From Paenibacillus humicola (lineage in GTDB: Bacteria > Bacillota > Bacilli > Paenibacillales > Paenibacillaceae): a stretch of 64,000 bases of DNA. Of the stretch, positions 30,117-39,905 are shown piece after piece. How positions within the stretch are numbered: the first letter of the stretch is position 1; each line of letters opens with the position of its first letter. The DNA lies in contig NZ_JAQGPL010000001.1 of NCBI RefSeq assembly GCF_028826105.1, positions 3,312,501 through 3,376,500 of the forward strand, in the 5' to 3' direction. The position numbers and the translations under genes are program-made. The notes beneath the pieces were generated by a model. It was given only the letters and a program-made list of their open reading frames with translations. It did no database searches and was not told where the DNA came from.

Positions 30117-30911
30117 TTAAAGCGGCAGCAATCCGGTCATGACCAGCAGCGGAAATACCGCCAGCCAGCTGTCGCATCGGTCCAGCACGCCGCCGTGTCC
30201 GGGCAGGATCGCGCCGGTATCCTTAATGCCGCGCACCCGCTTGTACGCGGATTGAATCAAATCGCCGAACTGACCGGCAACGGCCGCAGCCAGGCCGATC
30301 AGAAGCGCTCGTCCTATCCCGATCACGCCGGGAGCCGAAAGCGAGAACAGCGCCGCGACCGCCACGGCTAGCACGATGCCGCCGAGCGACCCTTCAATCG
30401 TTTTGTTCGGGCTGATCGAAGGCCACAGCTTATGTCTGCCGATTGCCCGCCCCGCAAAATAAGCGCCGACATCCGATGCCCAAATGGAACCGAACGCCAT
30501 CAGCGTCGTCAGCAATCCATGCGAATCGGCACTGCGAACCACATACATCGTATGAAAACCGTAGCCGACGTACAGGATGCCAAGCAGGACGAACGCCGCG
30601 CCGTCGATCGTCATCCGGTTTTTCGTAACGACCGTGACGGCGAGCAGCAGAAACATGACCAGCCAAACGATAGGCAAGGACGAAGAGAAACTTAGCCCGA
30701 GCTCATCCCAGGGAATCAAGACGACCAGCATTCCCGCATATCCGATCAGCGAAGCCGGATGGTTCGGGCCGAAGCCGTTCATCCGCAAAAATTCGGAAAA
30801 ACCGATTATGGCCAGCAATAAGAGCAGTCCGTAGAAATACCAGCCGCCAAGCAGCGTAAGTCCGATAAATACGGCGCCGCCGATTAAGCCTGTTACGATT
30901 CGTTGTTTCAA
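30117..30911 (-). CDS. cdsA: Phosphatidate cytidylyltransferase
   Basis: Integral membrane enzyme forming CDP-diacylglycerol for phospholipid synthesis. 264 aa with about seven hydrophobic segments and the CdsA signature region SDVGAYFAGRAIGRHK and SPNKTIEGSLGG, followed by KRVRGIKDTGAILPGHGGVLDRCDS. TTG start with a moderate GGAG site. Between uppS (32 nt upstream) and dxr. Confidence 0.95.
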   Translation of the reverse strand: MKQRIVTGLIGGAVFIGLTLLGGWYFYGLLLLLAIIGFSEFLRMNGFGPNHPASLIGYAGMLVVLIPWDELGLSFSSSLPIVWLVMFLLLAVTVVTKNRMTIDGAAFVLLGILYVGYGFHTMYVVRSADSHGLLTTLMAFGSIWASDVGAYFAGRAIGRHKLWPSISPNKTIEGSLGGIVLAVAVAALFSLSAPGVIGIGRALLIGLAAAVAGQFGDLIQSAYKRVRGIKDTGAILPGHGGVLDRCDSWLAVFPLLVMTGLLPL

Positions 30912-30943
30912 CTGTTTGACACGCTCCAGTTCGGAGGGCAGGC

Positions 30944-31708
30944 TTACAGCCCGCCGTAGCGGCGCGCCCGCCGCTGATATTCGCGAATGGCTTCATAGAA
31001 ATGTTCTTCGCTAAATTCCGGCCAATAAACATCGGTAAACCACATTTCGCTGTAGGCAAGCTGCCATAGCATAAAATTGCTGAGCCTCAGCTCGCCGCTC
31101 GTCCGGATCAAAAGATCCGGATCGGGCAGGCCGGACGACAGCAGGCTTTTCTCCAAATGTGATTCCTGTATATCCGCCGGCGCCAGACGTCCGGACCGGA
31201 TGTCTTCGCCGATTAAGCGGACGGCTTCGATCATTTCCTTGCGGCTGCCGTAGTTCAGGGCAAAATTAAGCACGAGGCCGGTATTGTCCTCGGTCTGCCT
31301 CACCGCTTCCTCGACGGCGGACAAGGTATGCTCGGGCAAATCCTGCTTGTAGCCCATCATGCGGACCTGAACGTTGTTGTCGATCAGCTCCTGCAGCTCG
31401 ATGGCCAGAAATTCCTGCGGCAGCTTCATCAGAAACTCGACTTCCGCTTTGGGACGCTTCCAGTTTTCCGTCGAGAAGGCGTATAACGTCAAATATTTAA
31501 CCCCGAGACGGTCGGCGGCCATCGTAATCCGTTTTACCGCCTTCATACCCGAATGATGCCCGGCGACGCGGGGCAGTCCTCGGCTCTTCGCCCATCTGCC
31601 GTTGCCGTCCATAATGATCGCAATGTGCTCCGGTATATTGTCGCGGTCAAGCGCCTCCGGCTGCTTGTCGGACGTTTTCCCCATCCTTGCTCTAAGTCGC
31701 TGAAACAC
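30944..31708 (-). CDS. uppS: Undecaprenyl diphosphate synthase
   Basis: cis-Prenyltransferase making the lipid carrier for peptidoglycan and teichoic acid. 254 aa with IIMDGNGRWAKSRG (catalytic Asp), TLYAFSTENWKRP and the C-terminal RTSGELRLSNFMLWQ and ELYF-type ending region (SEEHFYEAI). GTG start preceded by GGGAGG. Confidence 0.97.
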   Translation of the reverse strand: MFQRLRARMGKTSDKQPEALDRDNIPEHIAIIMDGNGRWAKSRGLPRVAGHHSGMKAVKRITMAADRLGVKYLTLYAFSTENWKRPKAEVEFLMKLPQEFLAIELQELIDNNVQVRMMGYKQDLPEHTLSAVEEAVRQTEDNTGLVLNFALNYGSRKEMIEAVRLIGEDIRSGRLAPADIQESHLEKSLLSSGLPDPDLLIRTSGELRLSNFMLWQLAYSEMWFTDVYWPEFSEEHFYEAIREYQRRARRYGGL

Positions 31709-31743
31709 GTATTCGTCCTCCCACCGCTAACGCCGATTTATGC

Positions 31744-31768
31744 AACAAACCCCACCTGTTCGGAGGGG
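31744..31768 (-). terminator. Weak terminator-like hairpin between frr and uppS
   Basis: Stem CCCCTCC / GGTGGGG (one mismatch, 5-nt loop) followed by TTTGTTG, 18 nt past the frr stop. Likely partial termination at most. Confidence 0.3.
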
Positions 31769-31785
31769 CCGGTGAGGCTTGCACA

Positions 31786-32339
31786 TTAGACTTCCATAAT
31801 TTCTTTTTCTTTTGCAGCGAGGACTTTGTCGACTTCGGCGATGAACCGGTCCGTCGTTTTCTGAATTTCTTCCTGATGACGGCGGGATTCGTCCTCGGAA
31901 AGTTCGGTTTTCTCCAGCTTCTTAATATCGTCGTTCGCGTCGCGGCGAATGTTGCGAATCGCCACCTTCGCTTCTTCGCCGAACTTCTTCGTCATTTTCA
32001 CCAGCTCTGAGCGCCGTTCTTCCGTCAGCGCCGGTATGCCGATCCGGATCGTGCTGCCGTCGTTCGAAGGCGCAAGTCCGAGATCGGATTTCTGAATCGC
32101 CTTCTCGATCGCGCCGAGCGATGTTTTGTCCCAAGGCTGGATCAGCAGCGTCCGGGTATCCGGCGTATTGATATTGGCCAGCTGGTTGACGGGCGTCATC
32201 GTACCGTAATACTCCACCTGCACCCGGTCGAGCAGAGCCGGCGTCGCGCGTCCGGCGCGCAGAGTGGCCAGATCGCGTTTCAAAGCGCCGATCGCTTTAT
32301 CCATTCGTTCTTCCGCATTTTTTTTAATCGACTGTGGCA

Positions 32340-32340
<1 letters not shown>
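31786..32340 (-). CDS. frr: Ribosome recycling factor
   Basis: Splits post-termination ribosomes with EF-G. 184 aa, near the standard 185, with [28 protein letters not shown], and the C-terminal helix [17 protein letters not shown] start overlaps the pyrH stop by one base (TAGTG) with AAAGGAAG upstream, so it is translationally coupled to pyrH. Confidence 0.97.
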
Positions 32341-33355
<1,015 letters not shown>

Positions 33356-33367
33356 AGCGCGTTCGGA

Positions 33368-34018
33368 TTACAGCTTCGCTTGCGACATAACTTCCTCGAC
33401 GAAGTTGTCGGTTTTTTTCTCCAGGCCTTCGCCCAGCTCGTACCGGACGAAGCGGCGGATCGAAATGTTCTCGCCGATCGTGCTGATTTTTTCCTTCAGC
33501 AGCGTTGCGATCGTTTTGTCCGGATCTTTAATGAACGGCTGCTCCATCAGGCAGAACTCTTCGTAATATTTGCCGAGGCGGCCTTCCACCATCTTCTCGA
33601 CGATGTTGGCCGGTTTGCCTTCGTTAAGCGCCTGGGCTTTCAAAATTTCGCGTTCCTTATCCAGCTCTTCCTGGGAAACGTCTTCGCGGCGCACGAATTT
33701 CGGGCTAGACGCCGCAATTTGCATCGCGATGTCGCGGGCAAATTCGCGGAATTGATCCGTCTTCGCAACGAAGTCGGTCTCGCAGTTGATTTCGACCAGC
33801 ACGCCGATCCGGCCGCCGGCATGAATGTAGGATTCCACGACGCCTTCCGTCGCGATCCGGCCCGCTTTGTTCGCAGCGGCGGCGAGACCTTTCTCGCGGA
33901 GCAGCTCGGACGCTTTCGTCAGATCGCCGTTCGCTTCCTCCAGCGCTTTCTTGCAATCGAGCATGCCCGCGCCCGTTTTCTCGCGCAGTTCTTTTACTAA
34001 TCCAGCATTTACTGCCAT
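33368..34018 (-). CDS. tsf: Translation elongation factor EF-Ts (short form)
   Basis: Guanine nucleotide exchange factor for EF-Tu. 216 aa, versus ~290 in B. subtilis: the N-terminal UBA-like part ([20 protein letters not shown]) and [11 protein letters not shown] are intact and the sequence closes with NFVEEVMSQ, so this is the compact form seen in several lineages and not a truncation. ATG start with GGAGGTGAC. Follows rpsB after a 120-nt gap containing an attenuator-like hairpin. Confidence 0.97.
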   Translation of the reverse strand: MAVNAGLVKELREKTGAGMLDCKKALEEANGDLTKASELLREKGLAAAANKAGRIATEGVVESYIHAGGRIGVLVEINCETDFVAKTDQFREFARDIAMQIAASSPKFVRREDVSQEELDKEREILKAQALNEGKPANIVEKMVEGRLGKYYEEFCLMEQPFIKDPDKTIATLLKEKISTIGENISIRRFVRYELGEGLEKKTDNFVEEVMSQAKL

Positions 34019-34070
34019 TATGGGTGACCTCCTGAAAATAAGCTCGTTAGCTCGGTTGATTTTTCATTCC

Positions 34071-34114
34071 AAAAAAGGGCGGAGAGAGGTTGTTCACCTT
34101 CTGACCACCCTTTT
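34071..34114 (-). terminator. Attenuator-like hairpin between rpsB and tsf
   Basis: Outer arms AAAAGGGTGG / CCGCCCTTTT with an inner AGGT/ACCT stem, followed by T6 in the arm and beyond, minus strand, 25 nt after the rpsB stop. It likely sets the rpsB:tsf ratio by partial termination. Confidence 0.6.
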
Positions 34115-34138
34115 GCGGTGTCGTTGCATGTATGACGA

Positions 34139-34837
34139 TTAAGCCGTCGTTTGTTCGCCTTGATTCGCTTCGACGATGGCATCGGCCATTTTCGACGTCA
34201 GCAGCTTGACGGCGCGAATTGCGTCGTCGTTGCCCGGAATGACATAGTCGATTTCGTCAGGATCGCAGTTCGTATCGACGATGCCGACGATCGGAATGCC
34301 GAGCTTGCGGGCTTCCGCAACCGCGATGCGCTCTTTGCGCGGATCGATAATGAACAATGCGCTAGGCAATCCTCTCATGCCTTTAATGCCGCCGAGGAAT
34401 TTCTCGAGGCGCTCTTTCTCTTTGCGAAGAATGATGACTTCTTTCTTCGGCAGCACGTTGAACGTGCCGTCTTCTTCCCAGGTTTCCAGCTGGCGAAGAC
34501 GTTCGATCCGCTTCTGAATCGTCTGGAAATTGGTCAGCGTTCCGCCGAGCCAGCGCTGGTTGATGTAGAAGTTGCTGCAGCGCTCCGCCTCTTCCTTCAC
34601 GGAATCTTGAGCTTGCTTTTTCGTGCCGACGAAAAGGATCGTGCCGCCTTCTTCCGCTACGGAGCGTACGAAGTTGTAAGCCTCTTCGACTTTCTTGACC
34701 GTTTTCTGCAGGTCGATAATGTAAATCCCGTTACGTTCGGTGAAGATATAACGATCCATCTTAGGGTTCCAGCGGCGAGTCTGGTGACCGAAGTGAACCC
34801 CAGCTTCGAGAAGCTGTTTCATGGAAATAACCGCCAT
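34139..34837 (-). CDS. rpsB: 30S ribosomal protein S2
   Basis: Small-subunit protein, 232 aa, with [35 protein letters not shown], and the C-terminal [25 protein letters not shown] 34837 has GGAGG at 10 nt; a GTG two codons upstream is too close to that site. Its own promoter and ~115-nt leader lie upstream. Confidence 0.98.
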   Translation of the reverse strand: MAVISMKQLLEAGVHFGHQTRRWNPKMDRYIFTERNGIYIIDLQKTVKKVEEAYNFVRSVAEEGGTILFVGTKKQAQDSVKEEAERCSNFYINQRWLGGTLTNFQTIQKRIERLRQLETWEEDGTFNVLPKKEVIILRKEKERLEKFLGGIKGMRGLPSALFIIDPRKERIAVAEARKLGIPIVGIVDTNCDPDEIDYVIPGNDDAIRAVKLLTSKMADAIVEANQGEQTTA

Positions 34838-34961
34838 CTTCACAACACCTCCTGTGATTGGTTTTGGTATCCTCCGCCGATCTCATTTTTCGCCAAAACT
34901 CCGGCCGGACCGGAGCACCGTTGACGAAATTAATCGGCGTGTGTTTTTAACACCGACAATT

Positions 34962-34991
34962 ACTATACCATATTCTATCAGCGGGTTGCAA
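34962..34991 (-). promoter_or_regulatory. rpsB promoter
   Basis: TATAGT (34962-34967) and TTGCAA (34986-34991) with an 18-nt spacer on the minus strand. A small hairpin GTTCGC/GCGAAC at 34996-35020, just past the upstream stop codon, may end the preceding transcript. The ~115-nt leader to rpsB may host S2 autoregulation, but no motif is certain. Confidence 0.6.
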
Positions 34992-35020
34992 CAATGTTCG
35001 CGCTCCCCGCGGCTGCGAAC

Positions 35021-35665
35021 CTACTTTCCCGCTTCCGCCCGGTTCATCTCGGCTTGCGCCTCGTCCGGCGGCAGCGGCTTGCCGGTAACGATTTTGACGA
35101 CCTCGGCGATGCCCGGGGAGCCTTCGAAGGCAAAATAACCGGCGCGGATTTTTCCGCTTCCATCCTGCATCCGGTCTATAAAAGCCTTTTTGTCGGAAAC
35201 GACATGCTTTGCCGCAAGCAGTCCGGCGGCTTCGTCCAGGCTTGCGTTAGGAGGAATGCGGACGATCACCCGCTTCGAAGCTGTTTGCTGCGGCGTCCGA
35301 GAAAGCCCGGTCCCGCGCTTCGACGGATCGGCAGCGCCCGCCCTGTTCGACCGGGCCTGGTCTGCGTCTTGGCTTTGAAGGGCGCCGGCAGCGTCTTTGG
35401 CTGTCTCCGCTTGCGCTTCCGTCTTGGCGTCCGCAGCGGCCTGTTGGCCGGCATTCTGCCGCTTGAGCTCCTCAAGCACGCGGCTTCGTTCTTCGGCCAG
35501 CCGCAGGTCCAGCTCGGCCTGCGTATACAATGGGGTTTTCGCCGCCGGGCCGGCCGCCGGCTCCATGCGCTGCGGCGCATGTTCGCCGATCAGCAACAGC
35601 TGCAAAAGCGCGGCGCCCGCCATCACACCGACACCGAGACCGAACAGGAAAGGCCGTTTCAGCAT
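35021..35665 (-). CDS. Small membrane protein with MltG/YceG-like C-terminus
   Basis: 214 aa. One N-terminal membrane anchor (residues 5-27), a charged Ala/Gln-rich coiled-coil or disordered stretch (about 45-125), and a C-terminal ~80-residue segment (VIVRIPPNASLDEAAGLLAAKHVVSDKKAF ... AGYFAFEG) that resembles the LysM-like substrate-entry part of endolytic transglycosylase MltG. The catalytic lytic domain of MltG, with its Glu, is absent, so it is probably a wall-binding or regulatory protein. The start overlaps the SwrB-position gene by 7 bp. Confidence 0.7.
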   Translation of the reverse strand: MLKRPFLFGLGVGVMAGAALLQLLLIGEHAPQRMEPAAGPAAKTPLYTQAELDLRLAEERSRVLEELKRQNAGQQAAADAKTEAQAETAKDAAGALQSQDADQARSNRAGAADPSKRGTGLSRTPQQTASKRVIVRIPPNASLDEAAGLLAAKHVVSDKKAFIDRMQDGSGKIRAGYFAFEGSPGIAEVVKIVTGKPLPPDEAQAEMNRAEAGK

Positions 35666-36357
35666 GACGTCTCTTCCTCCCGCTTCGACAGCTGAACGAT
35701 CAGATGCACTTCGCCTTTCGGCATGCCGAGCTTCTTCGCCACCGCTTCAACCGATTTGCCGGCATCGTACAGACCGAACAGCTCCGCATAACGTTCCCGG
35801 ATCGTTACGGAGCTGTCCGCAGACGTCTCGGCTTCTGTCGAAAGCGGCTTATTCGATAATACGGCCGCAGCAGCGGCATCAGCCGGCGTCCGGAGCCGGA
35901 CTGCACTGCCGCCGGACGCCGGGCCGGCGTCCGCAGCGTGAAGCCGGCCGGCTGCCGAAGCGCACGCTGCCTGCTCGTTGTCCACCCGATTTTGCGGATG
36001 CTCCGATCCGCCTGCGGCAGTCTCCGTTCCGGCCGGAACGGCAGGCCGCTCCGCCGGAGAGCCGGCAATCGTCCGCTCCAGCTCGGCGCAGCGCCGCTCC
36101 AGCGCCGCGATTCTCGCATCCCTCCGCTCCGCCGCCTGCCCGGCTTCCTTATGCGTTCTCGCTACCAGCTCGGCCAGCTCGCGATTGTCCGCTTCCATAT
36201 TTTCCATGAATTGTTCCAAAGCGGTTTCCATGTTGCGAACGGTCCGATCCGCGGATCGCGCAAAGGGGCGCGCTTTCCCTCCGGGCAGAGCCATCGCGCC
36301 GACGGCTGCGACCGCGCCCAATAATACGATGTATTGCCATGAGTCCAATACGCTCAC
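35659..36357 (-). CDS. SwrB-position membrane-anchored coiled-coil protein
   Basis: 232 aa: one N-terminal transmembrane helix (about 7-25), a coiled coil (about 40-98, with ERRCAELERTI), a low-complexity Ala/Gly linker, and a C-terminal ~45-residue helix-turn-helix-like module (RYAELFGLYDAGKSVEAVAKKLGMPKGEVHLIVQL). B. subtilis has swrB, a membrane protein that promotes flagellar basal-body activation, at this position between sigD and rpsB with similar architecture. Orthology is inferred from position and layout; I recall such proteins labelled DUF6115 in Paenibacillus. Confidence 0.72.
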   Translation of the reverse strand: MSVLDSWQYIVLLGAVAAVGAMALPGGKARPFARSADRTVRNMETALEQFMENMEADNRELAELVARTHKEAGQAAERRDARIAALERRCAELERTIAGSPAERPAVPAGTETAAGGSEHPQNRVDNEQAACASAAGRLHAADAGPASGGSAVRLRTPADAAAAAVLSNKPLSTEAETSADSSVTIRERYAELFGLYDAGKSVEAVAKKLGMPKGEVHLIVQLSKREEETSC

Positions 36358-36379
36358 CCGCTTCTTTCCTGTCTACCGG

Positions 36380-36712
36380 TTAAAGTGAAATATCGATATG
36401 ACGCCCCTTGGTCGGATGCCCCGGGTGCTGCGGCGGAGCGCCGCCGCGATCCGGCTCGGGACCATCCGCTTCCTTAAACGGACGCCGTTTCGCGGATTTG
36501 CCGCTTTCCCGCCGCTGCTCGCCCTTGACTCCCTTCATGCCGCTTTGCTCGACCGCGCCGCTTTGACTGCGTTTCGCTTCCGTTTCTTTGGCGGCTCCTT
36601 GCTCGAGCAGCGTCTGCTGATCGATCGGCTTTTGCGCCTCGTGGGACTGCCGCGCCGAGCCTTCCGGCGCGCGCGGCAGCGATATTTGCATATCGATCGA
36701 ATTGTAAGCCAC
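36380..36712 (-). CDS. Small hydrophilic protein of unknown function
   Basis: 110 aa, not recognised. Rich in Lys, Arg, Glu, Gln, Pro and Gly with no membrane segment; probably disordered apart from the first ten residues (AYNSIDMQIS). GTG start with a GAAGGGA site. Sits between the FapA-family gene and the SwrB-position gene with normal spacing (32 and 22 nt), so it reads as a genuine operon member, though its low complexity lowers confidence. Confidence 0.55.
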   Translation of the reverse strand: MAYNSIDMQISLPRAPEGSARQSHEAQKPIDQQTLLEQGAAKETEAKRSQSGAVEQSGMKGVKGEQRRESGKSAKRRPFKEADGPEPDRGGAPPQHPGHPTKGRHIDISL

Positions 36713-36744
36713 CTGAAGTCCCTTCTAACGGCGGACGTATCCGT

Positions 36745-38151
36745 TCAATAATAAGGCACCATGGAAATATCGCCTTCTGCATACCGGAACGATACGCGCG
36801 GAGTCGGATCCTTGACAAAACGGGTAGAGCGGCCGATCACGATCTTCGTCCCGCCGTAAAGGGTATGGACCGCATCGACACGCGCGGTATCGGTATTTTC
36901 GAGCGATTTTTCGATTTCAAAAACCCGCTCCCGCAGCGCCGCGATTTCTTCGGTGGTGAGCCGTTTGGTTGCGCCAAGCTTGATCCGCATGGCAAGCTTG
37001 TCTCCCTGCAGCTGTCCGACCGCCGCGAGCTGATCGAGCAGTCCAAGCGCCTTCTCGGTTTTGTCCAGGCTGTCGCCGAGCCTCTTCACCTGCTGCCGCA
37101 GCTCCTGCAGCTCCGCGCGCAGCTCCGGCCGCACGCCGACCTCAATCACCGTAGCGGTCGACATCGTATTGCCGATCGTCCGCGCCGTTACCCGTTCGCC
37201 GGCCATAATCGTGCCTCCGACGACCAAGCCTTTCGATCCGCCGCACAGCACGTTTCGGCCGGCCCGGACATGGGAATGCATGATGCTTTGCGAGACGATG
37301 ACATCCTCGCCCGCCGTCACGTTGCCGTCCTGAATGAACGAGCTTTTGACGTTTCGGCCTGCTCGGACGCAGCCTTTATTGCCGGCTAAAATGCCCCCGG
37401 TAATTTCGACGGAGCCTTCCGATTCCAGCTCGGCGCCTTCGACGCCGCCGATAACGCGAATGTCTCCCGCGGCCTTGACGCGAAAGCCCGTCAGCACGTT
37501 GCCGCGAATGACGACGGTGCCGACGAAGTCGATGTTGCCGGTATTGTAATCGACGTCCCCGTTCACTTCGTACACGGGGAAGACGTTGATTTTGTGTTTA
37601 TCCGTTAAGGTGACAAGTCCGTCGATCGCGGCATAGAGCGCGTTCTGTCCCGGACCGAGCACGACGTTTTTTCCAACTTTGAAAAAAGCTTCCTTGCCGC
37701 TTCTGCACGGAATGGTCTCTGCGGTCACCGTTCTCCCCGGTCTTCCTTCGGTTGCGGCGATTTTCTCGGCGATCAGCTGACCGCGCTTCATGTTTTTGAG
37801 CCGGGAAATCTGTTTGAAATCGACCTTGCCGTCTTCAAGCTCGGCCGGCCGCTGCCGGTCTTCGTCCATATCGCAGACAAAGCGGATGAAGCCGTCTTCC
37901 CCGTTTACGGCCGGGACGCCCTGCGCAATGACCGTCTGCCCGCTAAAAAACGCCCGGGGCTCATCTGCGATCTTTTCCAGCACATCCTTTTTCAACCCAA
38001 ACAAAACGCCATGACTTCTGGCGAGCTCCTCCAGCTGCGCGCTCGTACAGGTAAACTGCGGGTCCGACGCGTGAAACAGCAGACTTGCCGACAGCTTGTC
38101 CGCGGACAGCTGGATGTCGATAAATGACTGCAGCGTTTCGGAAGTTGACAA
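36745..38151 (-). CDS. FapA-family (DUF342) polymer-forming-like protein
   Basis: 468 aa. An N-terminal domain with flagellar-assembly protein A character (about 1-170) is followed by a central beta-helix of repeated VxxGG-type turns (about 195-330, for example GTVVIRGNVLTGFRVKAAG, GGVEGAELESEGSVEITGG), then a coiled coil (about 335-425). TTG start preceded by AGGAGGGG. Directly downstream of sigD, so probably expressed with the motility operon; B. subtilis lacks it here. Exact role unknown; FapA-family proteins are linked to polar flagella in other bacteria. Confidence 0.85.
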   Translation of the reverse strand: MSTSETLQSFIDIQLSADKLSASLLFHASDPQFTCTSAQLEELARSHGVLFGLKKDVLEKIADEPRAFFSGQTVIAQGVPAVNGEDGFIRFVCDMDEDRQRPAELEDGKVDFKQISRLKNMKRGQLIAEKIAATEGRPGRTVTAETIPCRSGKEAFFKVGKNVVLGPGQNALYAAIDGLVTLTDKHKINVFPVYEVNGDVDYNTGNIDFVGTVVIRGNVLTGFRVKAAGDIRVIGGVEGAELESEGSVEITGGILAGNKGCVRAGRNVKSSFIQDGNVTAGEDVIVSQSIMHSHVRAGRNVLCGGSKGLVVGGTIMAGERVTARTIGNTMSTATVIEVGVRPELRAELQELRQQVKRLGDSLDKTEKALGLLDQLAAVGQLQGDKLAMRIKLGATKRLTTEEIAALRERVFEIEKSLENTDTARVDAVHTLYGGTKIVIGRSTRFVKDPTPRVSFRYAEGDISMVPYY

Positions 38152-38182
38152 TGCCCGTCCCCTCCTCTTTTTCTGTTTCGAA

Positions 38183-38968
38183 TTAGCGGCGCATAAGCTG
38201 TTCCTTCTGCTTGTCCAGCGCCCCCCGCAGCCGCAGGATTGCCTTGGAATGAAGCTGCGAGATGCGCGATGGCGACAGCCCCATTACCTCGGCAATTTCG
38301 CTCAGCGACAGCTCTTCGTAATAAAACAGCGAGATGACGATGCGCTCCTTCTCGGTGAGCCGCTCGATCCCCCGAACGAGCGATTCCTTCAAAAAAAACT
38401 CGTGCACCTTGTGATCCGGATTTTTCGCTTTCTCGTCGATGAGCAGCGAAAGCCTCGTTTCGCTTTCCTCTTCGCGGATCGGATCCTCCAGGGAGCAAAC
38501 GGTCGTAACGGCGATATCCTGCATCATATGCTGAAAATCTTTCAGGCTCACCTGCAAATAGTCGCTCATTTCGGCGTCGGTAACGGAGCGCAAATATTTC
38601 TGCTCGAGCACCTGGTAGGCCTCCTCGATGCGCTTCGCTTTCTCTCTGACCGACCGCGGCACCCAGTCGCCCTGCCGCAGCCCGTCGATGATCGCTCCCC
38701 GGATCCGCCAGGACGCGTACGTTTCGAACTGCAGGCCGCGCCTGTAATCGAATTTTTCGATCGCGTCGATGAGGCCCATGACCCCGTTGCTGGCCAAATC
38801 GTCCTTGGATACGTTTTTCGGCAGGCCGATCGCCATCCGGCTGCTGACGTAATCCACCAGCGTGATGTAATGCTCGATCAGCCGTTTCTTTGCTTCCAAA
38901 TCGCCGTCTTCTTTCCATTTCCGCCAGGTGTCGATATTCGACAAATGCGGCGCCTTCGGCTCGATCAT
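38183..38968 (-). CDS. sigD: RNA polymerase sigma factor SigD (FliA class)
   Basis: Sigma-28 factor for late flagellar, chemotaxis and autolysin genes. 261 aa with region 2 (LASNGVMGLIDAIEKFDYRRGLQFETYASWRIRGAIID), region 3 and region 4 (LTEKERIVISLFYYEELSLSEIAEVMGLSPSRISQLHSKA). Last core gene of the fla/che superoperon as in B. subtilis, where its level depends on position far from the promoter; that effect could apply here as well. Confidence 0.97.
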   Translation of the reverse strand: MIEPKAPHLSNIDTWRKWKEDGDLEAKKRLIEHYITLVDYVSSRMAIGLPKNVSKDDLASNGVMGLIDAIEKFDYRRGLQFETYASWRIRGAIIDGLRQGDWVPRSVREKAKRIEEAYQVLEQKYLRSVTDAEMSDYLQVSLKDFQHMMQDIAVTTVCSLEDPIREEESETRLSLLIDEKAKNPDHKVHEFFLKESLVRGIERLTEKERIVISLFYYEELSLSEIAEVMGLSPSRISQLHSKAILRLRGALDKQKEQLMRR

Positions 38969-38972
38969 GATT

Positions 38973-39407
38973 TCACCCTCCTGTCAGGTGACGTATGGCT
39001 TGAGCTAACTGCTCGGGGTCTTTATTTTGCGTGGATACCAGCTTGGGCGGCGATAGCGGCGTGAAGACCGGGTCCCCGGTGCCCCCATCCGGGCCCACAT
39101 CCGGGCCGCCATGCGGCTGTTCCTTCAGCAGCGCGCGAAGCTGCTCGCTTTCGTCCGGCGTTGCCAGATCGATATGAGCGCCCGCCTGGTCAAACGGTTC
39201 CTTTGACTGCCTCGGTACGAACGGACGAGGACGCAGGATGGCCGATAACGCCGCTCGTATGAAATAGGCAAGACCATAAAAAGCCAAAAACGCGTACAAG
39301 CATCGAAAACCTGTAATGTGGAGCCCGTTGCCGCCAAGCGAGAACGGCAGCGTCAGCAGAGCTCCGCACAGCCCGAGCACTACATTCCAGCGCCATGTTC
39401 CGATCAT
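38973..39407 (-). CDS. Two-TM membrane protein between cheD and sigD
   Basis: 144 aa, not recognised. Two hydrophobic segments (about 6-26 and 34-57) at the N-terminus and a cytoplasmic or extracytoplasmic tail rich in Gly, Pro, Asp and Gln ending NKDPEQLAQAIRHLTGG. ATG start with AAGGAG. It fills the gap between cheD (3 nt) and sigD (4 nt) so tightly that it must be co-transcribed and probably coupled. B. subtilis has no gene here. Confidence 0.72.
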   Translation of the reverse strand: MIGTWRWNVVLGLCGALLTLPFSLGGNGLHITGFRCLYAFLAFYGLAYFIRAALSAILRPRPFVPRQSKEPFDQAGAHIDLATPDESEQLRALLKEQPHGGPDVGPDGGTGDPVFTPLSPPKLVSTQNKDPEQLAQAIRHLTGG

Positions 39408-39410
39408 CGG

Positions 39411-39905
39411 TCAAATCTCCTTTATACCCAGCTGAACGCTTCGAATCGTCAAAACGCCGCTTGCGCTGTCAATTTCAATCGTGCGGCCGCTGCTGCCGCC
39501 CGTATCCTCCGCCAGCAGCGGGATCGCAAATTTGGACAGCACCGTCCGGCACGACTCCACGTTGCGCGGACCGATCCGCATGGAATCGTTCTGCGCGGCA
39601 AACGCGAACATCTGCGCGCCTCCGGCCATTTTGGCGGTCATTCTTCCTGCCGCCGCGCCGGATACCAGCATGAGCTCGACGAGCGCCGGGATCGCGGTAT
39701 CGGCGTATTTCGCTTTTTTGACTTCGGCCTCTCTGGCAATCTGCGAGGTTGGCAGCATCACATGAACCATCCCGGCAATTTTCGCCTGGCCGTCGTAAAG
39801 CGTCAGTCCGACACAGGAACCGAGCCCGGTCGTCCGGAGCACGGCGCCATCCGCCGCGATATTCAAATCGGCCATGCCGACCTTTACGACATGCTGCCGG
39901 ATCAT
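39411..39905 (-). CDS. cheD: Chemoreceptor glutamine deamidase CheD
   Basis: Deamidates receptor glutamines and activates CheC. 164 aa; catalytic Cys31 in GLGSCVGL and His48 in GMVHVMLP are present, with the Thr-containing third site further on. ATG overlaps the cheC stop (ATGA). Adjacent cheC matches their known complex, the CheC/CheD/CheY-P adaptation loop of B. subtilis. Confidence 0.96.
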   Translation of the reverse strand: MIRQHVVKVGMADLNIAADGAVLRTTGLGSCVGLTLYDGQAKIAGMVHVMLPTSQIAREAEVKKAKYADTAIPALVELMLVSGAAAGRMTAKMAGGAQMFAFAAQNDSMRIGPRNVESCRTVLSKFAIPLLAEDTGGSSGRTIEIDSASGVLTIRSVQLGIKEI

